From assembly GCA_019448385.1 (NCBI GenBank), contig JAGTXO010000037.1, forward strand, positions 248,001-312,000: a stretch of 64,000 bases of DNA. Direction: 5' to 3'. This document shows, in pieces, positions 28,318 to 38,767 of the stretch. A program made the translations under genes and the position numbers. How positions within the stretch are numbered: position 1 is the first letter of the stretch; every line of letters begins with the position of its first letter. The notes beneath the pieces are model-generated. The model searched no databases and was not told where the DNA came from. It saw only the letters and a program-made list of their open reading frames with translations. Source of the DNA: Diacronema lutheri. Lineage: Eukaryota > Haptophyta > Pavlovophyceae > Pavlovales > Pavlovaceae.

Positions 28318-29597
28318 TCACCCCGCGAGGGCGTTTGCATCCGCGTCCGCCGCGTCCGCCGACTGGTCGGAGGGCGCCGAGTGCACGTACCGCTCAAGCT
28401 CGATCGCCGAAACGACGCAGCGCAGCTGCTCGTCGCGCGTCGCGGACGGCGGCTGCGACGCGATCGTGACGAGCTGCGAGGCGAGCTCGACGTACGAGCC
28501 GACGACCAGCTCCTCGCGCTCGTTGAGCGACGAGCCGAGCGGCAGCGCGAGCTTTGGCGGGAAGGGCGCCGGTTGCGTGTGGATCGGTGCTGCGCTCTGT
28601 GCACGCTGCGAGCCAGGGTGCGCGTGCACCAATGGATACGCGGCCGCATGCGCGCGTTCAGATGCTCGCGCGAGCTCAGCCGAACGCGCGCGTCGCATCG
28701 TCACCGCCGGCACGGAGGGCGGCGGCGAGAGCGCTGGCGTGGGCGAGGGCGAGGTTGTTCTGCCACGGCCGCGTCCGCGTCCGCGGCCACGGCCGCGTCC
28801 GCGGCCACGGCCACGGCCGGCGGGCGATGCACCACGCCCGGCGTGTAGCGCGTGTGCGCGCGCGTCGCCGCGCTTTGCACTCGTCGCCCATCTCTCCTCG
28901 TCGCCCATCTCCTCGCCGTCGGAGTCCACCGTCCCCGCGTCGCGGTAGCGTGTGGGCCAGCGCGTCTGTCGGCGCCCAGTCGGGCCGGGCTCGTCAGCCG
29001 CGCGCGCGAGCACGACGCCCGGCGCGGCGGGCAGCGCAAGCCGCGGCGACGCGCCCATCGGCGCGACGACGGGCAGCACGATGGCGGTGGAGGCGTGCGG
29101 CGCGGTGCTCGAGCCCGCCTCGCCAAACGGAGGTGAGCTCAAGTCGCGTGCGTGCGCGCGCCGCACCTCGCCGTCGATCACGTGCCCGGCGACGATTGGG
29201 CCGGTGAGGGGCGCTTGCGCGAGCACGCGCCCAACGCCGAGCGGTGGAGCCGGCGATGGCTGCGCGTCCGGGTGCTGCGCGTCCGGGTGCTGCGCGTCCG
29301 GGTGCTGCGCGTCCGGGTGCTGCGCGTCCGGGTGCTGCGCGTCCGGGTGCGCCGCGCAGCCGTCGGGCGCGCAGGCAGCGCCCGTCACCGACACGCGCGC
29401 GCGCTCTTCGGCGCGGCACTCGTCGTCCGCGTCCGCATCGGTGTCGCTCATCTCCATGTTTGACAGCGGCTGCGGCAGCGGCTGCGGCGGCGGCACCCTG
29501 CGCGTGCGCGCAGCGACGCGCTTGCGAAACGGCGATGGGGCGAGCTCGTCGTCTTCGCCGCCGCTCGAGCCATCGCTCGCGTCATCAAGCGCGCGCT

Positions 29598-29644
<47 letters not shown>

Positions 29645-31375
29645 GCAGACGAGGCGCGTCGCGTGCTCGCCTTCGCCAGGTCGGCGTCTGGCGCCCACGG
29701 CTCGGAGGCACAGCCAGGGTACGCGATGCCCGCCGCGGCGGCCGCGACTGCGGCTGCGGCGGTGTAGTGCGGGTTGTAATATGGCGTGCGCGGCTGCGCG
29801 CCACGCCTGCCGCCGCGCTCGCTCAGCTCCACGTCCACGTCCAGCTCGGCCGCGCCGTCGCCGTCCGCGCCGTCGTCGCACGGCGGCAGGTGCGCGAGCG
29901 CGAGCGTGAGGGGTGAGAGCACGGGCTGCACGCAGCTCGCCCACGCGTGGCCGTCGGACACGCCATACAGATCGACGCGCGCGCGCCCGCACGCGCGCGC
30001 CGCGTCGGGCGTGCGGTCGCCATGCGTCGCCGTCGCCATCGTCGTCGTCGTCGTCGGCTCCGAGCTGTGCGGCTGTGTGGCGCGCGTGCAGCCGCGGGCG
30101 CGCGGCGCGTGCGCGCGGAGCGCGCTGCCGTGCACAGGGTCCGCCATCGCCACCGCCGCCTGCCGGAAGAAGTCGTCGACGTCCGCTTCGCCGTCCGCGC
30201 CTCCGCCCGCCGCCTCGCCGAGCGCAGGCGGGCGGGCGCCTCCGCCCTCCGCCCCCGGCTCGCGTAACCGCCGCCGCGCCTCGTCGTGCGAGCGCGCGCC
30301 ACAGCCGCTCGTGCGGCCGAGCGCGGTGGCGTTCTCCGCCGCGTGCGCGCCGGCGGGCTGCGCGAGGAGCGCCGCCGTGTGGAAGCCGCCATGCTGCGCA
30401 AAGTCAAAGGTGCCCACGTCGCCGCCGCAGCCGACGCAGTGCGCGGCGGCGGCGTGCGCGCGCGCCGCTGCCCCGTGAACGCCGGAGCGGCGGGCGGCAT
30501 ACGTGCACCCGTCGAGAGGGGCCTTGTACCCGGCGCGATGCTCCGAGCCGTGCTCGTCAGACGACATGTCGAGCGGCGCGGAACGCAGCGCGTCGAAGCC
30601 GTGCGCGCAGCCGGCGACGCCGTCCACCACGCCGAGCGCACCGACCGCGGCGGTCGAGAGACCGGGCGAGGCGCCTCCGGGCATGTGGCCGACGCAGAGC
30701 TGGGCGCAACGCCGGCGGATGGCGTCCAGCGAGCGCGTCGGCACCAGGCGCGAGAGGCGCGACCAGCACTGCGGCAGCGCGACGCGGCGCGTCCGTGCGC
30801 GGCGCGGCGCGGCCGCGCGCGTGTGAGCCGTGCGGCGCTGCGCGGCGTGGTGAAACGGCGGCGCGCGGTGAAGCGTGTGCGCTGGAATGTTCGCGCGGCG
30901 CGCGCGCGGCGGTGGCTCGCGCGCGTGGGACGACCATGGCAGCCGCGCGGTGCGGCGCTGCTCCGCGCACCGCCTCGAGCTGCGCGCTGATCGCTGCGTC
31001 CTCCTCGGACGTCCACGCATGCGGTACCACGGCGTCGGGGCCGGGCGAGCATTGTTCCAACCAGCGCTCGCGGCCGTCCGTGCGCGCCAGCCACCCCGTG
31101 CCCGCGCCGAGCTGTCGCGCGGCGCTGGTGGCCGCAGCGGCGGCGGCTGCGGCGCCGGCGCCTGAGGCTGCCTCGCGCCCGTCCTGCGCCGCGGACTTGT
31201 CGGGCGGCAGCCACGCATCGTGGCGCCACGCGTCGGCGAAACAATACGCGGGCCCGGCCTCTGCGCGCGGCGGCTCGTCCACTTCCTCGTCGCGTGCCGG
31301 CGAAAGCGGCACGGCGACGACGGAAGCCAGCATGCCCGCCGAAGGACTTTGGGCCGTTTCACGGCGCCTATTCAT
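28318..31375 (-). CDS. SANT/Myb-domain protein with Arg-Gly and HPDAQ repeats
   Basis: Two exons, 30971-31375 and 28318-30768, giving 951 residues (a Met at 31333 is an alternative start). The SANT/Myb-like domain is assembled by the splice: HAWTSEEDAAISAQLEA from exon 1 and CWSRLSRLVPTRSLDAIRRRCAQL from exon 2, giving the WT-EED, second Trp and basic recognition helix. Downstream there are a Cys/His-rich patch (AHCVGCGGDVGTFDFAQHGGFH), acidic/Ser tracts, two (Arg-Gly)n blocks, the first ending RGRKR like an AT-hook, six HPDAQ repeats, and a C-terminal helical segment (NEREELVVGSYVELASQLV). A nuclear DNA- or chromatin-binding role is likely. The spacing between the SANT tryptophans is a few residues short, so the splice site may be slightly misplaced. 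Confidence 0.65.
28755..28832 (-). repeat. CG-rich repeat coding Arg-Gly
   Basis: Units related to CCGCGGCCACGG code (Gly-Arg)n on the minus strand. A similar block coding RGRGRG occurs at about 29597-29642. Confidence 0.8.
29262..29351 (-). repeat. 15-bp repeat coding HPDAQ, six copies
   Basis: The plus-strand unit GTCCGGGTGCTGCGC is repeated nearly perfectly about six times, read as His-Pro-Asp-Ala-Gln in the SANT protein. The near-identity of the copies suggests recent expansion. Confidence 0.9.
30769..30970 (-). other. Intron of SANT gene (202 bp)
   Basis: Donor GCG|GTGCGC, acceptor CCGCAG|TGC, phase 0. It divides the SANT domain. The donor position is less certain than the acceptor. 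Confidence 0.6.
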
Positions 31376-31473
31376 TAATTTTCATGCTTGACACCGCGCC
31401 TCGGGCACTGATCGCTTGGTGAACTTTCCGAGTCGTACTTTGTTGAAGCCGAAAACCTGGGAGTGTGGGCGCA

Positions 31474-32334
31474 TCACTCGGCGCTCGCACATTCATTCCG
31501 CGCCTGGTGGTGGCCCGCGCGCCTGCGCCACGTGGCGACGGCGCCCTGCGCAGCAAGTAGGCGGCCCGACGCGAGCGCGTGTGCGCGTATCCGCGCGGAC
31601 AGCCGCGCGCGGTCCCACGCACGGAATGCGCGCGCCGCGACCGCGTGCGAGCGCGCGTGCGCGGCCTCGAGCTCGCCCAACCGCTGCTGCCGCTCCTCGC
31701 CGAGCGCGTGCAGCGCGCGGCGCAGCCGTGCGCGCTCGCTCGCCGCGAGCGCGACGGCGAGCAGCCGCCGCCGGTCGGGCTCGGCGAGCTCGGCGCGGCG
31801 GTCGCGCGCGGACGACGCGCGCACGGGGCCGAGCAGCGAGTCTGAACGCGCCGCGGCGCTGCCGCCGCTCCGCGCGATGCCCGCCGCCTCAGCCAGCGCG
31901 AGCCGCTCGCGCGTCTTTGCGTGCGAGCGCCGCTCTGCGTGTAGCGCGGCCTCGGCGGACGCGCGCGCGGCGCGCTCGCGCTCGAGAGCCGTGGCGAGGC
32001 GGCGCTCCACGTAGCCCGCGGGCTCGCGAGGAGCGCCGAGCGCGCCGTCGGCGGGCAACGCCGCGAGCGCCGCGGCCAGCTGATCGAGCAGGACGGTCGC
32101 CGCATGCGCGGGAACCTCGAGCCGGTCGAGCGCGCTGTCGGTCGCGTCGCTCACGGCACCAAGCTCGCGCTCCGCAAGCGCGCATCGCTGGCGCCAGCGC
32201 TCCGCGCGGTCGAGCGCGTTGAGCGCAGCGTCCTTGGCGAGCGCGAGCGCGACGCGGTCGCCGTACGCGACCTTTTCGGGCGGCGGGCCCGGCAGGTGCG
32301 GGCTGTCGACGGCGTCGACAAGGTCGACGGCCAT
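31474..32334 (-). CDS. Coiled-coil protein, unknown function
   Basis: Single exon, 286 residues from MAVDLVDAVD (an in-frame Met at 32409 lies upstream in AT-richer sequence and is less likely). The N-terminus is Pro-rich (DSPHLPGPPPEKVAYGDRV). From about residue 35 it is almost entirely charged helix with heptad-like Leu/Ala spacing: ALNALDRAERWRQRCALAER, RRLATALERERAARASAEAA, LHALGEERQQRLGELEAAH. The end is basic and aromatic (AARAFRAWDRARLSARIRAH), reminiscent of Sfi1/centrin-binding-type repeats with Trp at intervals (weak inference). It follows the SANT gene on the same strand with a 98-bp gap. Confidence 0.65.
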   Translation of the reverse strand: MAVDLVDAVDSPHLPGPPPEKVAYGDRVALALAKDAALNALDRAERWRQRCALAERELGAVSDATDSALDRLEVPAHAATVLLDQLAAALAALPADGALGAPREPAGYVERRLATALERERAARASAEAALHAERRSHAKTRERLALAEAAGIARSGGSAAARSDSLLGPVRASSARDRRAELAEPDRRRLLAVALAASERARLRRALHALGEERQQRLGELEAAHARSHAVAARAFRAWDRARLSARIRAHALASGRLLAAQGAVATWRRRAGHHQARNECASAE

Positions 32335-32648
32335 GCACCGCGTGCGGGGGGGGGGGCACGACCGTTTGGCTTTCCAACCCTTTTTCATTTTTTGCTCGCT
32401 TCCAGGCAACCTTTAGCGCTCCTTTTCAGTGAAAAGCCCTTTTAAGGGGGTTCTCTTTTTAAGACGGCCTCCCCCTCCCGCTACTGCCGAGTGCCGACCG
32501 TGACCTTCGGCGAGGCACAGGGGCGCGCCCCCCGCGCCGGCGCGGCGCGGCGTGGCGCGGGCCGCGCGGTGCCGACGCCGCCGCCAGCCCGTCTGTCGCC
32601 GCGCCGCGCGTTGCCCTTCCCCCCTCCCCCCTTCCCCCCTCCTCGCGT
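32335..32648. promoter_or_regulatory. Intergenic with AT-rich promoter-like block
   Basis: A 314-bp region upstream of the coiled-coil gene (-) and downstream of the minus-strand kinase. It holds a G run at about 32347-32355, the AT-rich CTTTTTCATTTTTTGCTCG (about 32380-32398), CCTTTTCAGTGAAAAG, the palindrome CCCTTTTAAGGG (about 32437-32448) and CTCTTTTTAAG. Near the kinase 3' end is a pyrimidine block, CCCTTCCCCCCTCCCCCCTT. No coding signal. Confidence 0.5.
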
Positions 32649-33716
32649 CTACTTTCTGCCGAGCTTGTTGTTGAAGATGACGCCGAGCGTGACCTTCTTC
32701 AGCTTGCGGTGCGCGTTGTACTTCTTGAGGGACTTAACCGCCTCGGTGAGCTGCGCCTCCGCGGGCGCGGACGAGACGATCCACGGGTGCTTGAGCACCT
32801 GCTCGGCGGTCAAGCGCTTCTTCGGGTCGACGACGAGCAGCTTGTTGACCAGGTCCTTGGCGTCGGCCGAGACGGTGTCCCACCACGGCGACGGGAAGTC
32901 GTACCGGCCAGCCATGATTGTGGCAAATAGCCTCGGCAGCTCCTCCTCGTAAAAGGGCGGGAAGCCGCAGAGCAGGATGTACAGGATCACGCCCACCGAC
33001 CACATGTCCACCTGCCACGCCAGCGAGCGGCGCGCGCATCGGCTCCGTGGCGCGGTCAACGCCGGCCACGCGGCGCGCGGCGCGCAGTTCCCGTGGCGCG
33101 CGCTCGCGCGCCTGTCACCCGCCCGCGTGGCCACGAAGCGCACCTCGATGCCGAACCCCGTGTTCTGCAGGATCTCGGGCGCAACGTATCCGGGAGTGCC
33201 GCACGCCGTCTGCATGATCGCTTTCTCGCTCACGACCTTGGCGAGGCCAAAGTCGGCGAGCTTGATGGCCGCGTCGTCGGCGGGTGAGGCGTACAGGATG
33301 TTCTCCGGCTTGAGGTCGCGGTGGCAGATGTCGTTCGCGTGCATGTAGGCGAGCGCGTCGCAGATCTGGCGGACGCACTCGGCCGCGTCCGCCTCCGTGT
33401 ACGAGCCGCGCGCGACGATCCGGTCGAAGAGCTCGCCGCCGGTGACGAGCTCCATCACGAGGTTGATCTTGGCGCTCTCATCGAATACCTCGTACAACTT
33501 GACCACGTTCTTGTGGTCGATGCGCTCCATAATCGCGACCTCGTCCTGGATGGCCTCGAGCGTGCCGGCCTTGGCCTTGTCGATGATCTTGACGGCGCAC
33601 TCGAGCCCGTCCGCCTTGCGCTTGCACTGGTGGACCTCAGCAAAATTGCCCGAGCCGAGGTGCTTGCCAACCTCATAGTTCTTCGCCAGCGGGCTCTTCT
33701 TCATGAAGTCGAGCAT
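32649..33716 (-). CDS. CaMK-type Ser/Thr protein kinase (paralogue A)
   Basis: Two exons, 33144-33716 and 32649-33011, giving 311 residues. All kinase landmarks are present: P-loop LGSGNFAEV, Lys43 in CAVKIIDK, catalytic CHRDLKPEN, DFGLAK, activation segment TACGTPGYVAPE, and VDMWSVGVILYILLCGFPPF after the junction. The tail KKYNAHRKLKK resembles the CaMKII autoregulatory/calmodulin-binding segment, but the hub domain is absent and the frame stops soon after. I start it at MLDFMKK because this aligns with paralogue B; Met codons further upstream (33854, 33896) overlap paralogue B's start. It diverges from paralogue B over 136 bp. Calcium/calmodulin-controlled phosphorylation is likely. Confidence 0.9.
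   Translation of the reverse strand: MLDFMKKSPLAKNYEVGKHLGSGNFAEVHQCKRKADGLECAVKIIDKAKAGTLEAIQDEVAIMERIDHKNVVKLYEVFDESAKINLVMELVTGGELFDRIVARGSYTEADAAECVRQICDALAYMHANDICHRDLKPENILYASPADDAAIKLADFGLAKVVSEKAIMQTACGTPGYVAPEILQNTGFGIEVRFVATRAGDRRASARHGNCAPRAAWPALTAPRSRCARRSLAWQVDMWSVGVILYILLCGFPPFYEEELPRLFATIMAGRYDFPSPWWDTVSADAKDLVNKLLVVDPKKRLTAEQVLKHPWIVSSAPAEAQLTEAVKSLKKYNAHRKLKKVTLGVIFNNKLGRK
33012..33143 (-). other. Intron of kinase A (132 bp, stopless)
   Basis: Donor GAG|GTGCGC, acceptor TGGCAG|GTG, phase 0, 44 codons long without a stop. Removal joins GFGIE to VDMWSVG, as in other CaMK kinases. Confidence 0.92.
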
Positions 33717-33852
33717 GGAGCCGGCCCGCGCGCCGCGCGCAGTGCCCGGTCTCACGGGCGCGCGTAGGTTGTTAGTCGGGGGCGTTTCTGTTATTAAAAA
33801 TGCTTCGGAGCTCCGGTTTTCTTTCCCGGCGAGACGCCAAAACGGCAACGCC
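33717..33852. promoter_or_regulatory. 136-bp divergent promoter of the kinase pair
   Basis: The region contains TTCTGTTATTAAAAATGCTT at about 33786-33805, an AT-rich block unusual here. The plus-strand ATG at 33853 lies in a near-palindrome (GCCATGCTAGGC) that also gives an in-frame Met codon on the opposite strand. Confidence 0.45.
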
Positions 33853-35229
33853 ATGCTAGGCAAGCTCTTTGGCGTCGGCAGGGGGGCGGCGCTCAAGGAT
33901 TACGAGGTTGGCAAGCACCTGGGCTCTGGCAACTTTGCCGAGGTAAAGGAGGCCACGCGCAAGTCCGACGGGCAGACCTTCGCGATCAAGATTATCGACA
34001 AGAGCAAGGTGGGCGACATGGCGGACGCGCTGCAGACCGAGATCGACATCCTCCGCTCGATCTCGCACCCAAACATCATCAAGCTGATCGCGGTGCACGA
34101 CGAGAAGAAGAAGATGAACCTCGTGATGGAGCTTGCCACCGGCGGCGAGCTCTTCGACCGGATCGTTGAGCGCGGCTCGTACACGGAGGCCGACGCGGCC
34201 ACGCTGATCGGCGACCTCTCTAACGCGCTCTTCTATCTGCACGCCAAGGGCATCGTGCACCGCGACCTCAAGCCGGAAAACCTGATTTACGCGTCCAAGG
34301 CGCCCGATTCGCCCATCAAGCTCGCCGACTTTGGCCTCGCCAAGCTCGTCGGCGGCGCCATCGTGATGCAGACGGCGTGCGGCACACCCGGATACGTCGC
34401 GCCCGAGATCCTCGCAAACAAGGGCTACGGGATCGAGGTGCGCCGCGCGGCCCCGCTGCGCGGCGTGCGGCCGCGGCGCGGCGGGCGCACGCGTGTGCGC
34501 CAGGCCGAGCGGGCCGCGGCGCGCGCCCGTGGGCGCGCGCGCCGCGCCTGCGCGCCGCGCCCGCGCGTCGCGCCTGCGCGCGCGCTGCGTCCTACGGCCG
34601 CGCGCCCGAGCGGCCCGTCGCGCGGGCAGCCACCACGTCAGGACGGACGCGGCGCGCGTGAGGCGCCGCGCACGCTGCGTGCGCGCGTCCGCGCGAGGTG
34701 CGGTCTCGCGCGCCCCGTCGCACACCGCGCGCGCCATCGCCAACGCCATCGCCGACGCCGACCTGCTCGGCTCGGCGCGCGCGCCGCTCGCTGCGCGCGC
34801 GCGCCATCCGCGTGACAGGTGGACATGTGGTCAGTGGGCGTGATCCTGTACATCCTGCTCTGCGGCTTCCCGCCTTTTTACGAGGAGGAGATGCCGGCGC
34901 TCTTCAAGCAGATCATGTCGGGGCGGTACGACTTCCCGTCGCCGTGGTGGGACAACATCTCGGCCGACGCCAAGGACCTGGTCAAAAAGCTGCTCGTCGT
35001 CGACCCGAAGAAGCGCTTCACCGCCGAGCAGGTGCTCAAGCACAAGTGGATCCAGGGGCACGCGCCAAAGACGCAGCTCAACTTGACCGTGGACGCGATG
35101 AAGAAATTCAACGCGCGCCGAAAATTGAAACGCGCGGCGATGGGCATCCTCGCAAAGAACCGCGTGCAGCGCATGGTCGAGCTCGCGCAGGAGGCGGACA
35201 GGGCCGTCACAGCCGCCAAGAAGCGTTGA
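33853..35229 (+). CDS. CaMK-type Ser/Thr protein kinase (paralogue B)
   Basis: Two exons, 33853-34437 and 34819-35229, giving 331 residues. Landmarks: LGSGNFAEV, Lys46 in FAIKIIDK, VHRDLKPEN, DFGLAK, TACGTPGYVAPE, and VDMWSVGVILYILLCGFPPF. The tail MKKFNARRKLKRAAMGILAK closely follows the CaMKII calmodulin-binding segment (KKFNARRKLK), then a short helix ends the protein without a hub domain. Paralogue A is transcribed away from the same promoter and matches along the whole length, including the intron position. An inverted local duplication is the simplest explanation. Probable Ca2+/calmodulin-dependent kinase of the CaMKI/II group. Confidence 0.92.
34438..34818 (+). other. Intron of kinase B (381 bp)
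   Basis: Donor GAG|GTGCGC, acceptor TGACAG|GTG, phase 0, at exactly the same codon position as the intron of paralogue A but nearly three times longer. A TGA at 34813-34815 interrupts read-through. Confidence 0.92.
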
Positions 35230-35639
35230 TCACACGCGCGCCGCCGGCGCGGCCAGCACGGCGCCGCCTCGCCCGGGGCTTTCTGGGCTGGGCGCAGATG
35301 CTGTCGCAGGCTACGTTGGAGCACTGGCGGACGGCAAGCAGATTCTGCTCGCCGAGTCGCGCTGGCGCTCGCGCACGGCGTCCTGTATTTTTCAAAAAGG
35401 GTGTCGTCTGAGACAGCACCCGTAGTACTGGCGTCACTCACGTCAATGCGACTGCTCCTCGTGCGCGCGCGCACGTGCGCACGTGCGCGCCTGCACGCGC
35501 TCTCGCGGCACACACCCGACGCGACACGCTGTGCGCACCGGCCGCTGCCGAGCACGATGGGCGCGCCCGTGTCGGCCGTGCACGCGACGAGCGCGGCGTG
35601 CTTGGCGCAGAACGGCTCGCCGGGCAGCGCGGCGAGGGT
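35230..35639. other. Intergenic, convergent 3' ends
   Basis: A 410-bp gap between kinase B and the PHD/MBD gene. It includes ATTTTTCAAAAAGG (about 35389-35402) and an alternating GCGCGCACGTGCGCACGTG patch (about 35464-35482). No open frame with family resemblance. Confidence 0.4.
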
Positions 35640-38600
35640 TCACACGCCCTTGGCCACCCGCTTGGTGCAACGCCGCGCGTCGCGCGCAGGCGGCGCGCGC
35701 GGGCGCGGCTTGCTCCGCTCGGCGGCGGCCTTGCGCACGGCCGTGGCTGGCGCGGGGTCGGCGGGCGGCGGCTCGCCGGCGGTGCAGTGCGCGCAGCTCC
35801 AGCGGCCCGCGGGCACGGCGCGCAGCTGTGGGCGTAGGCACGCGAGGTGGAAGCCACGTGGACAGTCATCGCACAGCAGCAGCTCGCCCACGTCTCCGCA
35901 CGCGTCGCACGGCTGGTCGGAGCCCGTGGTCGACGAGCCGCCGTCGTCGCCGTCGTCGCCGTCGGCGCTGCCGCCGGCGCGTGCGCTGCTCGCTGCGCTC
36001 GTAGACTTGCGATCGCCGCCGCCGTCGCCGTCGTCGCCGTCGTCGGCGAGCGCGGTGCGCGGCGGCGCGCGCGAGCCGTTCGCGGGCGCAGCGGGCGCGG
36101 CCGGGGCGAGGGGCGCACGCGCGGTCCGGACGCGCGCCGTCCGGTCGCGCGCGTAGCCTGAGCGCAGGTCGCTGCTGCCGCTGCCATTGCTACGCGCGGC
36201 GCTGCCCGCGGCGGCCGCGCCGGCGGCCGCGTCGGCGTCGCCCAGCTGCCGCGCAATGCCACCGCCGCCGCCACCGCCGCCGCCGCCGCCGTCCCCCTTC
36301 ACCACCGCCCGCTGCGCCTCGTCGTCGTCGTCATCGTCGAGGTCCTCGATCATGTTGGCGTCGTCCTCCCACACGTCGGGATGTGCGGCGAGCGCGGCGG
36401 CCGCGGCGCGACCGGCGGCGCGCGACGGGCGCGCGGGCGGCACGGTGGCGCCGCGTGCGCCCGCGCGCAGCTGCGGCTTGGCTCTGTGCGCCTTGCGAGG
36501 CGGCTCCTTGGCCCGGCCGGGTGCGGGCAGCTTCGGAGCCTTGGGCGGTGGCGCAGCCGGCGGCGGCTGGGCGCGGCCGCGCTTGCGCTGCACGCCGTCG
36601 GCGTTGGGTTCCGCTTGTTGGACCACGCCGGCGGCATCGGCTTCCGCTTGTTGGACCACGCCGGCGGCGCGCGTCCTGTCGCGCGCGCTGCGCCCCCGCT
36701 CCGCACCGGCCGGTTGCTCACTGCCGTCGCCATCGCCCTCGTCGTCCGAGACGGATGGCGCGCGCGCCGCGTCGGCGCGCTCGTTGCGCCACCGCTCGCG
36801 CTCGGCGTCCCTGCACCTGTTGCACACCCACTCCTCGTTCTCCTTGGGCGAGCGGCGCAGCCCAACGCATGAGAGGTGATATGCCAGGTCGCATTCGTCG
36901 CACACGAGCAGCTTGCCGCCATCGTCGCAGATGGCGCACACGTCCTCGTCGTCGTCGCCGTCGCCGCCGTCCGCGCCGCCGCTCGCGAGCCGTGCCGCCT
37001 CCGCTTCGGCCACGCGCACGCAGCGCGTGCATGTCCACGTCGCGCCGACGGCCAAAAAGCCAACGGGCGGCCGCACGCACGATGGGTGGAAGGCGCGGTC
37101 GCATGCCGTGCAGATGAGGATGGTGGGAAGCCGGCGCGCGCCCGCGCCGTCCGCGTCTGCGCCCGCCGCGCCGGTGCACGCCGGCGCATCCGCATCGGCA
37201 GCGAAGAGGCGGCCGGCGGCGCCATCGTCGCCGCCCTCGTCCGCGCAGCTCGCGTCCGCCGCGTCGGCCGCCTGCTCCGCGGCGATCTCGCGCGTGCAGC
37301 CCGCGCACTTGGTGCGCGACGTGAGCGCGGCGGCGACGACGCCGCGGAGCAAAGCTGCGCACAGCGCGACCGCCGCCGTCGAGTGCGCGCTGCCCACCGC
37401 CGCGCTCCACTGCGCGCGCAGCGAGCCGCGCGCCCATTGGATCGCGAGCGCGGCGGGGCGCGTGCGCCGCTCAATGTCGCGCAGCGCGAGCGCGAGCGCG
37501 CGCCCGTCGGCGCACGCGCGCACGGCGGCCGTCGCGTCCGCGCGCCATTGCGCGACCGACTCGGCGGGCGGCTGCGGCTGCGGCTGCGCGCGCAGCGCGC
37601 CGGGCGCGTGGGCGAGGGCGTCGGCGCCGGCGCCCGCCTCCGGCTGCGCGCGCGCCTGCGGCTCGGCGGCGCCTTCGTCTCCGTCTGCGCGCGCGCCTGC
37701 GCGTGCGTCGGTGGGCGGTGGCACGATGGCGGCGGGTGGCGCGAGGAGCAGCGCCGTGTCGGGCATCGCGTGGACCAGCTCGACGCATAGCGCGGCGCAC
37801 GCGCGGACGCGCCAGTCGGGCGGCTCGACCAGTCGGCGGGCTTCAGCCGCAGGCGCGCCGTCCACGTCCGCGCGCGCGAGCGCGCCGGCCAAAGCGCCCG
37901 TCGGCGGGCTACGCGCGCACAGCCGCGCGCCCGTCAGCGCCCGATCGCTCGCACCGCCCGCATCGGGCGCGCTGCGCGGCTTTGGCGGCGGCGGTTCGGC
38001 GGGGGCACCGGCCGATGCGCCGGGCGCGGCTGCGTCAGCCGTAGCGGCGAGCGGCTCCGCGGCCGGGTCGGCCGCTGGCGCGCCGGTGGCGGCGGCGGCG
38101 GCGGCGGAGGCATTGATGGCGGCGGCGTCCACGGCCCACGGCGCCACCGCATCGGCAGCAGCGCGCGCGAGGGCGCCGAGCCGCGCGTCCTCCGCGCCGT
38201 CCGTGCCGTGCGCGCGCGCGGCGCAGTGCGCGTCGGCCGCGCGCGCGACGGCCGTCAAGAAGCCCTCGACCGCCACGGCCACCGCGTACGCGACCGGTGC
38301 GGCCGCCGCCTCGATCTCAGCCGAATGCACCCAGCGCGCGCCGCCCACGCGCAGCGCGTTCTCGCTGGCCAGCTGAGCGCGACCCATCTCGGCGAGCCAG
38401 AGCGGCACGCTCAGCGCCTCGGCCGCGCGCGTGCCCGCCGCCGCCGCGGTCAGCTGTGCCGGCGGCTCGGCGGCCGCGCCGCCAAAGTGCACGACCCACA
38501 GCCCCGCGGGCGCAGGGCGCGCGCGCGCGAGCTCGGCGCGCTGCTCGCCGCTCAGCGCAGCGTCGGCGGCGCGCGCGGCGGCGGGCTGGCTGCGCGCGGC

Positions 38601-38724
38601 GGGCGGCAGCATGTAGAGCGCGAGAGAGTCGCTGCCGGCGTCGAACACGTGCAGCCCGCGATGGTCGACGCCGAGGCACGCCGAGCGCGCGCGGACGGGC
38701 GCGCGCGTTGGCTCCGGCGCCGCC

Positions 38725-38767
<43 letters not shown>

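Noticed and set aside
33717-33896. Longer N-terminus for kinase A (Met at 33854 or 33896)
   Set aside because: It would overlap the start codon and first residues of kinase B; the Met at 33716 aligns with the start of the paralogue.
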